From positions 1 through 58,476 of the forward strand of contig CANBRM010000006.1 of the NCBI GenBank assembly GCA_947371915.1: a DNA stretch of 58,476 nt, read 5' to 3'. Numbering within the stretch: the stretch's first letter is position 1; each line of letters starts with the position of its first letter. Under the pieces are notes generated by a model that was given only the letters and a program-made list of their open reading frames with translations, ran no database searches and had not been told where the DNA came from. The position numbers and the translations under genes were made by a program. The DNA is from Comamonadaceae bacterium. GTDB lineage: Bacteria; Pseudomonadota; Gammaproteobacteria; Burkholderiales; Burkholderiaceae_C. Below, one piece after another: positions 44,361 to 53,747 of this stretch.

Positions 44361-45992
44361 TTAACCCGCCGTAGACAAAGCCAAACCTGCATGCTCCCGC
44401 AGCGGATGGAAATGAATCTTCGGAAAACGTTCCTGCGCCAACCGCACGTCATAAGGCGACGTGCACAAATACGCCAAAGTGTTCGCCGCATCCAACGCCA
44501 TGCGCTGTGGATACGCGTAGTTGAACTCACGCAGCTCCGCAGGCGTGTCAGCCGTGATCCAACGCGCGCCGGTGTACTGGCAGCTCTCTAGCTTCACATC
44601 GCAGTCGTATTCAGCCTTCAAGCGGTGTTGCACCACTTCAAACTGCAGCTGGCCCACAGCGCCCAACAGCATCGCGCCACCGGCTTCGGGCTTGAACACC
44701 TGAATCGCGCCTTCTTCACCCAGCTGGTCCAAGCCCTGTTGCAGCTGTTTGGTGCGTAATGGGTTTTTCAAAATCACGGTCATGAACAACTCAGGTGCGA
44801 AGAACGGCAAGCCGGTGAATTGCAAGGCGGGCCCGTCGGTGATGGTGTCGCCCAGCTGCACGCCGCCGTGGGTGGTGAAGCCGATGATGTCGCCTGCATA
44901 CGCTTCTTCCACCGCTTCGCGGCGTTGCGACATGAAGGTCACCACGCTGGTGGGGCGCAGCTCTTTGGCGGTGCGTTGCACCTTGAGCTTCATGCCGGGC
45001 GTGAACTTGCCTGAGGCCACGCGCACAAAGGCGATGCGGTCGCGGTGGTTGGCGTCCATGTTGGCTTGCACCTTGAACACCACGCCCGCAAAACCTTCAT
45101 CTTCGGGCTGAATGATTTTTTCTTCCGCTTGCTTGTTCACCACCAAGTGGCTCAAGCGAGGGCGGGGCGAGGGCGCGAGGTCGACCAAGGCGTCAAGCAC
45201 TTCCATCACACCAAAGTTGTTCACGCCAGAGCCAAAGAACACGGGGGTTTGCTTGCCTGCCAAGAAGGCTTCTTTGTCGAATTGGGGCGATGCGCCGGTG
45301 GCCAGTTCCATGCTTTCCATGGCGGAGGCCCATTCCAAACCAAAGCGTTCAGCCAGTTGGGCTTGGTCGCTCAGTGGGTGAGTTTCAAAGTCTTGCGGCA
45401 GGCGCTCAGAGCCTGAGTCAAACACGGTCATGGCTTGCGTGCGCAAGTTGATGATGCCGCCGAACAACTTGCCTTGGCCCACGGGCCAAGTCATGGGCAC
45501 GCAAGGCATGCCGAGTTCGCGCTCCACTTCGTCGAGGATGTCGAGCGGGTCGCGCACTTCGCGGTCCATCTTGTTGACGAAAGTGATGATGGGCGTGTCG
45601 CGCTGACGGCACACCTCAATCAAGCGGCGGGTTTGGGCTTCCACACCGTTGGCGGCGTCAATCACCATCAGGGCCGAGTCCACGGCCGTTAGCACGCGGT
45701 AGGTGTCTTCCGAGAAGTCTTTGTGGCCAGGGGTGTCGAGCAGGTTGATGACGTGGTCGCGGTACAGCATTTGCATGACCGACGAGGCCACCGAGATGCC
45801 GCGCTGCTTTTCAATCTCCATCCAGTCCGAGGTGGCGTGGCGGCTGGCTTTGCGGCCTTTGACGGCGCCCGCGATTTGAATCGCACCCGAGAACAGCAGC
45901 AGCTTTTCGGTCAGCGTGGTTTTACCCGCATCGGGGTGAGAAATGATGGCAAAGGTGCGGCGACGGCGCACTTCGTTCAGAAAGGAGCTCAT
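44361..45992 (-). CDS. prfC: peptide chain release factor 3
   Basis: 543-residue GTPase that removes RF1 and RF2 from the ribosome after termination. The G-domain motifs are present: the P-loop SHPDAGKTTLTEK near 19, DTPGHKDFSEDTYR near 88 and NKMDRE near 142. The middle and C-terminal domains match RF3 rather than EF-G in length. Its start is 39 bases from the histidine kinase stop on the same strand. Confidence 0.97.
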   Translation of the reverse strand: MSSFLNEVRRRRTFAIISHPDAGKTTLTEKLLLFSGAIQIAGAVKGRKASRHATSDWMEIEKQRGISVASSVMQMLYRDHVINLLDTPGHKDFSEDTYRVLTAVDSALMVIDAANGVEAQTRRLIEVCRQRDTPIITFVNKMDREVRDPLDILDEVERELGMPCVPMTWPVGQGKLFGGIINLRTQAMTVFDSGSERLPQDFETHPLSDQAQLAERFGLEWASAMESMELATGASPQFDKEAFLAGKQTPVFFGSGVNNFGVMEVLDALVDLAPSPRPRLSHLVVNKQAEEKIIQPEDEGFAGVVFKVQANMDANHRDRIAFVRVASGKFTPGMKLKVQRTAKELRPTSVVTFMSQRREAVEEAYAGDIIGFTTHGGVQLGDTITDGPALQFTGLPFFAPELFMTVILKNPLRTKQLQQGLDQLGEEGAIQVFKPEAGGAMLLGAVGQLQFEVVQHRLKAEYDCDVKLESCQYTGARWITADTPAELREFNYAYPQRMALDAANTLAYLCTSPYDVRLAQERFPKIHFHPLREHAGLALSTAG

Positions 45993-46031
45993 GGGGCGGT
46001 GCGTGTAAGCACGTCATGTCAAAGGGCAGAA

Positions 46032-47876
46032 TCATAGCGCTCGGGGCTGTGCGCTTTGAGGCTGTGCGTGGGTCAGAATGGCTTGCACCAAGATGTCGCG
46101 GTCAAATGGCTTGGGCAAAACTTCGCGAAAACCGAGGGCCAGACATTCTTTGACCGCATCTTCTGCCACGTTGGCGGTCAGGGCGATGACTGGCACATCG
46201 CGGTAAGGATGGTCCGTATCGTCGCGGATGCGGCGAACCACCTCGGTGCCTGAGATGTCCGGCATGATCAAGTCCATCAACACGAGGTCGTAGCGGTGTT
46301 CGCGCATTTTGGTCAAGGCATCGTTGCCGTTGATGGCGTGATCAATCAAGGCATTGGGCAGGCCGCGCTTGATGCTGGCCGTGGCCACTAATCGGTTGGT
46401 GACGTGGTCGTCGACCACCAAAATGTCAAGCTCAATCGGGTTGGCGCTGCTGGGGTCAATGGGGCGACGTGCCATGGGGGGCTCGGCCACGTCGATGGGC
46501 AGTTTGACGGTGAAAGCGCTGCCCATGCCGACGGTGCTTTCAACGCTGATGCTGCCTTTGTGGCTCTGCACCAAGCTGCGCGTGATGGCCAAGCCCAAAC
46601 CGTTGCCATGTAAGGCGTTGCCAGCCTTCAAGTCGTTGTCGCTGATTTTTAGCTGCACAAAGGGTTTGAAAATGTTTTCGAGGGCCGACGCCGGCATGCC
46701 TGTTCCCGTGTCTTCGACGCGCAGGGTCAGGTTGCCGTGTTTGGGGCTGTCAGGCGAAGGTTCAAAGCCGATGTGCATGCGCACCTGGCCTTGGGAGGTG
46801 AATTTCAATGCGTTGCCTAACAAATTCAAAATAATTTGAGCCAGTCGATGTGCATCCACCAAGGCCCACTGGGGGGCGTTGGTGTCGATGTCCAGGGGGT
46901 ACGACACGCCCAGTTGATCGGCGCGCGGCGACAAGGTTTGGTGGGTGCTGGCCAGCATCTCGCGCAGGTTGACGGGCTGCAAGTTCAGCACCAACTTGCC
47001 TTGCTGAATTTGCGAGAAGTCCAACAAGTCGTTGATCACAGTCACCAAGTGGGCAGCAGAGTTACGCGCACCTTTGACATACTGGTCTGCAGGTTCGGGC
47101 AGGTGCGTGTCGGAAGACAGCAGACCCAAATAGCCCATGACCGCGTTCAAGGGTGTGCGCATTTCGTGACTCACCATGGCCAAGAATTGGTCTTTGTGCG
47201 CGCTGGCTACTTTGAGGTTTTTCGACAGGGTTTCGAGCCGTGTGTTGGTTTGACGCAGACGGCGCATATGCTGCTCGTTCGCGGTGTCATAAATTTGCAC
47301 CAAGGCCAACTGTGCCAGCAGCATGAGGATAAACATGCCCGCCGCAAACGACAGGGTTTGCCACGCGTTGTCGACGGTCGATGGTCCCTCGCCAAACGAT
47401 TGCAAGGTAAATTGAGTTTCCAGCTGCGGCAGCCAGCCGCGGCTTTGCACGATGTAAAGCCCGATCACGCTTGCCATGGCGGCCACCATGGCCAACAAGG
47501 AGCCCATGCGAAAGCCCATGAACAGGGGCAGCAAAGGGATGATGGCCAGCCACGTCAACACGGGGGAGGCAACCCCTCCTGTGATGGCCGCATTGAAGAG
47601 CACCAACAACATCAGCGTGACTTGATAAATCAAGCTGCCCCATTTCAAACCACCACCGTAGCGCCACACCAGCATGGCCACAGACACGCACGCAATGGCC
47701 AGAGTGCAAGAGACGGCGCTTACGATGTTGCCTAGCCAATACAACCAAGGCGTGAGGCCCAGCAAACCCGCCATGGCGGACACCGAGAACCAAACGAAGT
47801 ACACGTTTGCACTTTGGCGCAAGTGCGGCGCGAGTTGCCGTTTGATGAAGATATGGATGTGGCGGTGTGCGTTCAT
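46032..47876 (-). CDS. hybrid sensor histidine kinase with receiver domain
   Basis: 614-residue inner-membrane kinase. Residues 20-205 hold about six or seven hydrophobic segments with no large periplasmic domain, so the signal is probably sensed in the membrane. The phosphoacceptor is H237 in MVSHEMRTPLNAVMG. The ATP-binding domain shows NALKFTSQG, EDTGTGMP and GNGLGLAITRSL, and a C-terminal receiver carries D535 in LMDLIMPD. There is no separate response regulator next to it, so its output partner (an Hpt protein or diffusible regulator) is not identifiable. It is divergent from the ahcY leader. Confidence 0.92.
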   Translation of the reverse strand: MNAHRHIHIFIKRQLAPHLRQSANVYFVWFSVSAMAGLLGLTPWLYWLGNIVSAVSCTLAIACVSVAMLVWRYGGGLKWGSLIYQVTLMLLVLFNAAITGGVASPVLTWLAIIPLLPLFMGFRMGSLLAMVAAMASVIGLYIVQSRGWLPQLETQFTLQSFGEGPSTVDNAWQTLSFAAGMFILMLLAQLALVQIYDTANEQHMRRLRQTNTRLETLSKNLKVASAHKDQFLAMVSHEMRTPLNAVMGYLGLLSSDTHLPEPADQYVKGARNSAAHLVTVINDLLDFSQIQQGKLVLNLQPVNLREMLASTHQTLSPRADQLGVSYPLDIDTNAPQWALVDAHRLAQIILNLLGNALKFTSQGQVRMHIGFEPSPDSPKHGNLTLRVEDTGTGMPASALENIFKPFVQLKISDNDLKAGNALHGNGLGLAITRSLVQSHKGSISVESTVGMGSAFTVKLPIDVAEPPMARRPIDPSSANPIELDILVVDDHVTNRLVATASIKRGLPNALIDHAINGNDALTKMREHRYDLVLMDLIMPDISGTEVVRRIRDDTDHPYRDVPVIALTANVAEDAVKECLALGFREVLPKPFDRDILVQAILTHAQPQSAQPRAL

Positions 47877-47927
47877 GTGGATATGAGACCTTTTGATTTA
47901 ATTCTAAGGTGCTCATGTCTTGCAGGT

Positions 47928-47933
47928 TAAAAT
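47928..47933 (+). promoter_or_regulatory. -10 element for the SAH riboswitch-ahcY transcript
   Basis: TAAAAT lies 9 bases before the riboswitch core, so transcription should start near 47940. No strong -35 element is visible. Confidence 0.5.
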
Positions 47934-47942
47934 TTGCCCCAT

Positions 47943-48057
47943 CCGAGGAGCGCTGCAGCCTGTACCCGTCATTTCTGACGATTCGCAGGTGAGGCTCGGA
48001 CACACAGGTTGACTCGCTGCTTTTGCGGCTGTTGGCCTCACGTTTCCAACCGCGCTC
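47943..48057 (+). ncRNA. SAH (S-adenosylhomocysteine) riboswitch
   Basis: The leader shows the SAH riboswitch pattern. CCGAG (47943-47947) pairs with CTCGG (47995-47999) to close the first helix, and the adjacent GAGCGC (47948-47953) pairs with GCGCTC (48052-48057) to form the pseudoknot-like second helix. The conserved core GAGGAGCGCTGCAGCC and AGGCTCGG are both present. A variable hairpin fills 48011-48040. The class switches on genes when SAH accumulates, and it precedes ahcY here, as expected. Confidence 0.92.
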
Positions 48058-48161
48058 ACCCACTGTCAACGTGAGGTGAGTCCCTTGGAAATTTCCCCAT
48101 CAGGACTCCCGACGCTTACCGCGCGTTCTCAGTGGCTTTGCCCACCTTTGGAGTCTCACAA

Positions 48162-49595
48162 ATGAACGCTGTTCTCAAAACCAATCCTGCCACCGATTAC
48201 ATCGTGGCCGATATGTCGCTGGCCGCTTGGGGCCGCAAAGAAATCAAAATCGCCGAAACCGAAATGCCCGGTTTGATGGCCATCCGCGAAGAATTCGCCA
48301 AAGCGCAGCCTCTAAAAGGCGCTCGTGTGACCGGCTCTTTGCACATGACCATTCAAACGGCTGTGTTGATTGAAACCTTGAAGTCTTTGGGCGCTGATGT
48401 GCGTTGGGCTTCTTGCAACATCTTCTCAACCCAAGACCACGCTGCAGCTGCGATTGCCGAAGCGGGTACCCCCGTGTTTGCTACAAAAGGCGAAACCTTG
48501 GCCGAGTACTGGGACTACACCCACCGCATTTTTGAATTCGGCGCCAAAGGCACCGCAGGCGAAGGTCCCAACATGATCTTGGATGACGGCGGCGATGCCA
48601 CGTTGTTGATGCACTTGGGCAAGCGCGCAGAAACCGACGCTTCGTTGATTGCCAACCCCACCAGCGAAGAAGAAACATGTTTGTTCAACGCCATCAAAGC
48701 CAAATTGGCGATTGATTCAACTTGGTACAGCCGCAAAGGTGCACACATCATCGGCGTGACCGAAGAGACCACCACTGGCGTGTTGCGCTTGAACGAAATG
48801 GCCGCCAAAGGCAACCTGATGTTCCGCGCCATCAACGTGAACGACTCAGTGACCAAGAGCAAGTTTGACAACTTGTACGGCTGCCGCGAATCCTTGGTGG
48901 ACTCCATCAAGCGCGCGACCGACGTGATGATCGCTGGCAAAGTGGCTTGCGTGGCTGGTTACGGCGACGTGGGCAAAGGTTCGGCACAAGCTTTGCGCGC
49001 TTTGAGCGCCCAAGTGTGGGTGACCGAGATCGACCCTATCAACGCCTTGCAAGCTGCCATGGAAGGCTACAAAGTGGTCACCATGGAATACGCCGCTGAC
49101 AAGTGCGACATCTTCGTGTCGGCCACCGGCAACAAGAACGTGATTCGCTACGAGCACATGGCCGCTATGAAAGACGAAGCCATCGTTTGCAACATCGGTC
49201 ACTTCGACAATGAAATCGATGTGGCTTCTTTGGAAAAGTGCAAGTGGGACGAGATCAAGCCGCAAGTCGACCACGTCATCTTCCCCGATGGCAAGAAGAT
49301 CACCTTGTTGGCCAAAGGCCGTTTGGTGAACTTGGGTTGCGCCACCGGCCACCCCAGTTTTGTGATGTCGTCCAGCTTTGCCAACCAAACGATCGCTCAG
49401 ATCGAGTTGTTCACCAAGCAAGACGAATACGAAGCCGGTAAGGTCTATGTGTTGCCTAAGCACCTCGACGAAAAAGTGGCCCGTTTGCACCTCAAGAAAG
49501 TCGGCGCAATGTTGACTGAATTGAGCGACGAGCAAGCCGCCTACATCGGCGTGTCTAAGAACGGCCCTTACAAAGCCAACACGTACCGCTACTAA
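48162..49595 (+). CDS. ahcY: adenosylhomocysteinase
   Basis: 477-residue NAD-dependent hydrolase that splits S-adenosylhomocysteine into adenosine and homocysteine. The substrate-site segment [16 protein letters not shown] is near residue 86 and the NAD-binding motif [13 protein letters not shown] near 276. The C-terminal end [12 protein letters not shown] is the standard family terminus. The ATG at 48162 has TTGGAG 9 bases upstream. It is controlled by the SAH riboswitch and followed by tlyA-like and metF genes, forming a methyl-cycle operon. Confidence 0.97.
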   Translation: MNAVLKTNPATDYIVADMSLAAWGRKEIKIAETEMPGLMAIREEFAKAQPLKGARVTGSLHMTIQTAVLIETLKSLGADVRWASCNIFSTQDHAAAAIAEAGTPVFATKGETLAEYWDYTHRIFEFGAKGTAGEGPNMILDDGGDATLLMHLGKRAETDASLIANPTSEEETCLFNAIKAKLAIDSTWYSRKGAHIIGVTEETTTGVLRLNEMAAKGNLMFRAINVNDSVTKSKFDNLYGCRESLVDSIKRATDVMIAGKVACVAGYGDVGKGSAQALRALSAQVWVTEIDPINALQAAMEGYKVVTMEYAADKCDIFVSATGNKNVIRYEHMAAMKDEAIVCNIGHFDNEIDVASLEKCKWDEIKPQVDHVIFPDGKKITLLAKGRLVNLGCATGHPSFVMSSSFANQTIAQIELFTKQDEYEAGKVYVLPKHLDEKVARLHLKKVGAMLTELSDEQAAYIGVSKNGPYKANTYRY

Positions 49596-49614
49596 GCCCT
49601 TTGGCTTTTTGTCC

Positions 49615-50370
49615 ATGCGCGCAGACCAACTTCTCGTCGAACGTGGCTTGGCCGCTTCGCGCTCACAAGCGCAGCGGCTGATTGCCTCGGGCGTCGAGTG
49701 GCGCTTGGGCACCAAGCCATGGAAGCTCGTGACTAAAAATGGTGACGAGTTGCCGCTGCCCAGCGAGCTGCGCTTGCTGGACACCGCCGAGGCACGTTAT
49801 GTGTCTCGCGGGGGCTTGAAGCTGGAAGGTGCGTTGCTCAGCAGTGGCTTGACCGCCCAAGGTTTGCGCTGTCTCGATGTGGGGCAAAGCACCGGTGGCT
49901 TCACCGATTGCTTGCTGCAGCAAGGCGCTGTGCAAGTGGTGGGGCTAGATGTGGGGCACGGCCAGTTGCATCCGCGTTTACGTGACGATACGCGCGTGGT
50001 GTGCGTTGAGCGCATCAACGCCCGCGAGCTAGCAGTGGACGATGCACGCGTGCCTGATGCGCGTGATGGTTTTGATTTGGTGGTGGGCGATGTGTCTTTC
50101 ATTTCGCTCACCCTCGTTTTACCCGCGTTGCTGCAGTTTGTGAAAACGGGCGGCGCGTTGCTGATGTTGGTGAAACCGCAATTCGAATTGCAACCCAGTG
50201 ACATTGGCAAAGGTGGCTTGGTCAAGGATGAAGCCAGTTATGTGCAGGTCGAGGCGCGTTTGCGCGAGGCCTGTGCCACATTGAATTTAGACGTGTTGGG
50301 CTACTGGCCCAGCGCGATTGCCGGTGGCGATGGCAACCAAGAGTTTTGGATCGGTGCCCGTCGCGCCTGA
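49615..50370 (+). CDS. tlyA: TlyA-family RNA methyltransferase (hemolysin A-like)
   Basis: 251-residue protein with an N-terminal S4 RNA-binding domain (RADQLLVERGLAASRSQAQR begins it) and a FtsJ-like SAM-dependent methyltransferase domain from about 60. The SAM motif is CLDVGQSTGGFTDCLL near 90, followed by the KDVK-type segments. TlyA of mycobacteria methylates ribosomal RNA. The exact target here is not known. Position between ahcY and metF links it to SAM recycling. Confidence 0.88.
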   Translation: MRADQLLVERGLAASRSQAQRLIASGVEWRLGTKPWKLVTKNGDELPLPSELRLLDTAEARYVSRGGLKLEGALLSSGLTAQGLRCLDVGQSTGGFTDCLLQQGAVQVVGLDVGHGQLHPRLRDDTRVVCVERINARELAVDDARVPDARDGFDLVVGDVSFISLTLVLPALLQFVKTGGALLMLVKPQFELQPSDIGKGGLVKDEASYVQVEARLREACATLNLDVLGYWPSAIAGGDGNQEFWIGARRA

Positions 50371-50392
50371 CGCGCCATGAAGAGAGATAGAG

Positions 50393-51232
50393 ATGATCGT
50401 CAACAACAGTTTGAGCATTGAGTTTTTTCCACCCAAAACCCCAGAGGGGGCTGAGAAATTGCGCGTTGTGCGTCAAGCGCTGTACCCCCTCAAGCCGCAG
50501 TTTTGCTCGGTCACTTATGGTGCGGGTGGTTCGACGCAAGCGGGCACGATGTCAACCTTGAAAGACATCTTGGGTGAAGGCATGGCCGCGGCCTCGCATT
50601 TCTCGTGCGTCGGTGCTACGCGCGACAGCGTGCGTCAGCAGTTGGCTGAATTCAAAGCCATGGGTGTGAAGCGCTTGGTGGCTTTGCGGGGTGATTTGCC
50701 CAGCGGCTACGGCGCGGGCGGTGAGTTTCAATACGCCAGCGATTTGGTGGCGTTTATCCGCGCCGAGACGGGCGATGACTTTGGCATTGAAGTGGCGGCC
50801 TATCCCGAGATTCACCCGCAAGCCAAATCGGCAGACGCTGATTTGCAAGCCTTTGCCACCAAGGTGCGTGCTGGCGCGGACTCGGCCATCACACAATACT
50901 TTTACAACAGCGACGCGTATTTTCGTTTCGTGGAAGATGCCGACAAATTAGGTGTGCACATTCCTATCGTGCCGGGCATCATGCCCATCACCAGTTCGTC
51001 GCAGCTGTTGCGCTTCTCCGATGCTTGTGGCGCAGAGATTCCTCGTTGGATTCGCTTGCGGTTGCAAGGCTACGGGGACGACATTGCGTCCATCAAAGCC
51101 TTTGGCTTGGAGGTGGTGACCGACTTGTGCGATCAACTGCGCAGCGCTGGCGCACCGGGCTTGCATTTCTACAGCATGAACCAAAGCGCCGCGACTTTGT
51201 CTATTTGCAAGAACCTAGGTTTGACTGCTTAA
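50393..51232 (+). CDS. metF: methylenetetrahydrofolate reductase
   Basis: 279-residue FAD-dependent TIM-barrel enzyme that supplies 5-methyltetrahydrofolate for methionine synthesis. Family stretches are SIEFFPPKTPEG at the N-terminus, SVTYGAGGST near 43, HFSCVGATRD near 67, LRGDLPSG near 98 and the FITQYFY-like segment DSAITQYFYN near 163. It follows the tlyA-like gene after 22 bases and completes the riboswitch-controlled methyl-cycle operon. Confidence 0.96.
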   Translation: MIVNNSLSIEFFPPKTPEGAEKLRVVRQALYPLKPQFCSVTYGAGGSTQAGTMSTLKDILGEGMAAASHFSCVGATRDSVRQQLAEFKAMGVKRLVALRGDLPSGYGAGGEFQYASDLVAFIRAETGDDFGIEVAAYPEIHPQAKSADADLQAFATKVRAGADSAITQYFYNSDAYFRFVEDADKLGVHIPIVPGIMPITSSSQLLRFSDACGAEIPRWIRLRLQGYGDDIASIKAFGLEVVTDLCDQLRSAGAPGLHFYSMNQSAATLSICKNLGLTA

Positions 51233-51243
51233 GCTGCGTTTGT

Positions 51244-51257
51244 TTGACTTGCGTCAA
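51244..51257. promoter_or_regulatory. FNR/ANR-like box, distal
   Basis: TTGAC-TTGC-GTCAA is a perfect 5-base-arm palindrome with a 4-base spacer, close to the FNR-family consensus TTGAT-N4-ATCAA. Its centre lies 32 bases upstream of the second box, about three helical turns. Confidence 0.6.
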
Positions 51258-51275
51258 AGGCCGCAGCATGCGGCT

Positions 51276-51289
51276 TTGATGCGCGTCAA
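51276..51289. promoter_or_regulatory. FNR/ANR-like box, proximal
   Basis: TTGAT-GCGC-GTCAA matches the FNR-family consensus in 9 of 10 arm bases. A -10-like TGAAAT at 51312-51317 puts the expected transcription start near 51324, so this box would be centred about 41.5 bases upstream, the class II activator position. Confidence 0.65.
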
Positions 51290-51358
51290 TGGTGGTGAGC
51301 CTTTCTTGATTTGAAATAGGTCTCACGGGAATAGCCCGGAGTCTAAGAAGGAAAAATC

Positions 51359-51949
51359 ATGAAAAAAATAATCATCGCTGCTGCTGTGGGCATGTTGGTC
51401 GCCGGTCAAGTTGCCGCACAAGAAACACCGTGGTTGGTGCGTGTGCGTGCCGTTGAGTTGAACATGGCGAACAAGGATTCAACCGGCCTGAACTTGAACG
51501 TCAACGACAAGACCATCGGCGAAGTGGACGTGAGCTACTTCTTCAACAAAAACGTGGCGGCCGAGTTGATCTTGACCTTGCCTCAAAGCCAAGTGGTTTC
51601 GGCTGGCGCTACAGCGATTGGTTCGTTTAAACACTTGCCGCCAACCCTGACCTTGCAATACCACTTCACAGATTTCCAAGGCTTCAAGCCTTATGTGGGC
51701 GCAGGTCTCAACTACACCAAGATCACGGGCGACAACGTCGCTGCCGGCGCTTACCATTTGGACAACAGCAGCTTCGGCGCAGCTCTCCAAGCTGGCGTGG
51801 ATGTGCCTTTGACCAAGCAAGTGTCTTTGAATTTTGACGTGAAAAAGGTCTACATCAAAACCGACGTTTACAACGCTGCGGGCGTGAGCCAAGGCACGTT
51901 GAAACTCGACCCTCTGTTGGTTGGTGTGGGCGTCGGCTACCGCTTCTAA
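51359..51949 (+). CDS. ompW: OmpW-family outer membrane protein
   Basis: 196-residue protein with a Sec signal peptide (residues 1-21, ending VAA|QETPW) and an eight-stranded beta-barrel pattern. Family marks are PWLVRVRAVELN at the mature start, the ELILTLPQ segment, and KPYVGAGLNYTKI near 120. The final residue is phenylalanine (GVGYRF), as required for barrel insertion. OmpW barrels pass small hydrophobic molecules. The E. coli gene responds to oxygen through FNR, and two FNR-like boxes lie upstream here. Confidence 0.95.
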   Translation: MKKIIIAAAVGMLVAGQVAAQETPWLVRVRAVELNMANKDSTGLNLNVNDKTIGEVDVSYFFNKNVAAELILTLPQSQVVSAGATAIGSFKHLPPTLTLQYHFTDFQGFKPYVGAGLNYTKITGDNVAAGAYHLDNSSFGAALQAGVDVPLTKQVSLNFDVKKVYIKTDVYNAAGVSQGTLKLDPLLVGVGVGYRF

Positions 51950-51981
51950 GCCTCTGGCCAAGCTGCAAAGCTTCAACACAA

Positions 51982-52007
51982 ATGCCCTGCAATTGCAGGG
52001 CATTTTT
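51982..52007 (+). terminator. Rho-independent terminator after ompW
   Basis: ATGCCCTGC (51982-51990) and GCAGGGCAT (51995-52003) are exact arms around AATT, followed by T residues on the plus strand. It also lies 23 bases from the end of the convergent paaE. Confidence 0.9.
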
Positions 52008-52029
52008 CATGGGCGATCAACGCGATAAC

Positions 52030-53118
52030 TTAGCGCTCATCAAAACTCACCACCACCTTGGCGGTGGTGGGACGTGCTTGGCAACTCAGCACAAAGCCTT
52101 GTGCCATTTCCCACGGTTCGAGGGTGAAGTTTTTGCTCATCTCTACGTTGCCTTCCATCACCTTGGCGCGGCAGGTGCAGCACACGCCGCCTTTGCAGGA
52201 GTAGGGCAAATCGAGGCCATGGTTGAGGGCCACGTCCAGCACATGGTCGTCGGGGCCCATGGTCATGTCGTATGGTTTTCCATCTAAGACGATGCGGAGT
52301 TGGATCGCCTTTTTTGAAGGGTCTGTTTGCGTGGTGCTGCTCTTGCGAGGCGTTGCCGGTGTGCTGGACGTGAAGCGCTCTGAATGCACGCGTTTGGCAG
52401 ACACGCCCGCGTCAATCAACGCGGCTTCGGTGGCTTCAATCATGGCTTCGGGGCCACACACAAACACCTCGTCCATGCTTTTCACGGGCAGCAGTGCCGC
52501 GATGATGGCGCGGACTTTGTCGCCATCAATGCGACCTTCCAGCAAGGGCACTTCTTGGGCTTGGCGCGACAAGATGTGAATCAAGGTCAAGCGGTCGGGG
52601 TAACGGTCTTTCAGGTCCTGCAGCGCTTCGTTGAACATCACGCTGGCCATGTGCCGGTTGCCATAGACCAAGGTGAATTTTGATTCGGGCTGGCTTTGCA
52701 GTGTGCTGGCCATGATCGACAAGATGGGCGTGATGCCCGAGCCTGCCGCAAAACCCACGCGGTGCAAAGCACGCGCACGCTGCACGCCAAAGCGGCCTTG
52801 TGGTGGCATGACTTGCAAGGTGTCGCCCGCTTTGAGTTGTGTGGTGGCCCAGTTGGAGAACAGACCGCCGTCGACTGCGCGAATGCCGACTTGTAAGACG
52901 CCATCCCTTGCCAATGTTTGCGGCGTGGAGCAGATCGAGTAGCTGCGGCGGACGTCTTGCCCGTCGATGGTGGCGCGCAGGGTCAAAAACTGACCCGGTT
53001 CAAATGCGAACGTGCTTTGCAAATCATCAGGGATACGAAAGCTGAGTGCAACGGCATTAGCGGCTTCCGCATCAACGCTGGACACGGAGAGGGTATGAAA
53101 TTGAGGGGCTGCAGACAT
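52030..53118 (-). CDS. paaE: phenylacetyl-CoA 1,2-epoxidase, reductase subunit
   Basis: 362-residue electron-transfer subunit of the PaaABCE epoxidase. Residues 1-240 form a ferredoxin-NADP reductase-like module, with the flavin motif RRSYSICS near 59 and GSGITPILSIMA near 126. A C-terminal plant-type 2Fe-2S domain is marked by PYSCKGGVCCTCRAK near 300 (CX4CX2C) and a later cysteine in LSCQARP. It passes NADPH electrons to the diiron subunit PaaA. It is the last gene of the paa operon here. Confidence 0.96.
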   Translation of the reverse strand: MSAAPQFHTLSVSSVDAEAANAVALSFRIPDDLQSTFAFEPGQFLTLRATIDGQDVRRSYSICSTPQTLARDGVLQVGIRAVDGGLFSNWATTQLKAGDTLQVMPPQGRFGVQRARALHRVGFAAGSGITPILSIMASTLQSQPESKFTLVYGNRHMASVMFNEALQDLKDRYPDRLTLIHILSRQAQEVPLLEGRIDGDKVRAIIAALLPVKSMDEVFVCGPEAMIEATEAALIDAGVSAKRVHSERFTSSTPATPRKSSTTQTDPSKKAIQLRIVLDGKPYDMTMGPDDHVLDVALNHGLDLPYSCKGGVCCTCRAKVMEGNVEMSKNFTLEPWEMAQGFVLSCQARPTTAKVVVSFDER

Positions 53119-53138
53119 GGGGCTGGCCTGTTCAAAAA

Positions 53139-53747
53139 TTAATAGGGCTTGAAGTAGTCAAACGGCTCCATGCATGACAAGCACTTGTAAAGTGCTTTGC
53201 AGGCGGTGGAGCCAAAGTGAGAGGTTTCGGTGGTGTCGTTCGAGTTGCACTGGGGGCAGGGCACCACGTCCGGCTTACTGGCGCGCGCCGCGAACTGCAC
53301 CACGGTAGAGCCTGCTTCGGTGTCGCTTGTTGCGCCACAACGCGCTGGTGGGGCGATGCCGTAGGTCCGCAGTTTGTCGCGCGCGGCTTGGCTCATCCAG
53401 TCGGTGGTCCATGCGGGAGCCAATTGGGTTTGCACGCGGGCGTTCACACCCAAAGTGGCCAATGTGGCATGCACGTCATCTTCAATTTGACCCATGGCTG
53501 GGCAACCGCTGTAGGTGGGGGTGATGACCACCGTCCAGCTGCCGTCGCTTTGCTTCACCACATCACGCAAGATGCCCATCTCGCGCAGGGTGACGACGGG
53601 GATTTCGGGGTCACTCAGGGTGTCGAGTGCTGTCCAAATTTGTGCCAACAACGAGGTCTGATGACTGGGCGTCGGTGGTCGCGCATTTGGCCCCGAAACC
53701 GCCGCTGGTGCCATGGCGGTTAGTGCGGTTGAGGCGGGTGCGCTCAC
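53139..53747 (-). CDS. paaD: phenylacetate degradation protein PaaD
   Basis: 202-residue protein with an N-terminal DUF59/MIP18-type domain (LSDPEIPVVTLREMGILRDV near 44) and a C-terminal cysteine cluster (CPQCNSND, then CLSC near 190) likely to bind zinc. PaaD is needed for assembly of the epoxidase metal centres, by analogy with SUF-T-like proteins. I start it at the GTG at 53747, which overlaps the paaC stop as GTGA. The first 30 residues are Ala/Pro-rich and longer than in many relatives, so a start at a later ATG is possible. Confidence 0.9.
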   Translation of the reverse strand: MSAPASTALTAMAPAAVSGPNARPPTPSHQTSLLAQIWTALDTLSDPEIPVVTLREMGILRDVVKQSDGSWTVVITPTYSGCPAMGQIEDDVHATLATLGVNARVQTQLAPAWTTDWMSQAARDKLRTYGIAPPARCGATSDTEAGSTVVQFAARASKPDVVPCPQCNSNDTTETSHFGSTACKALYKCLSCMEPFDYFKPY

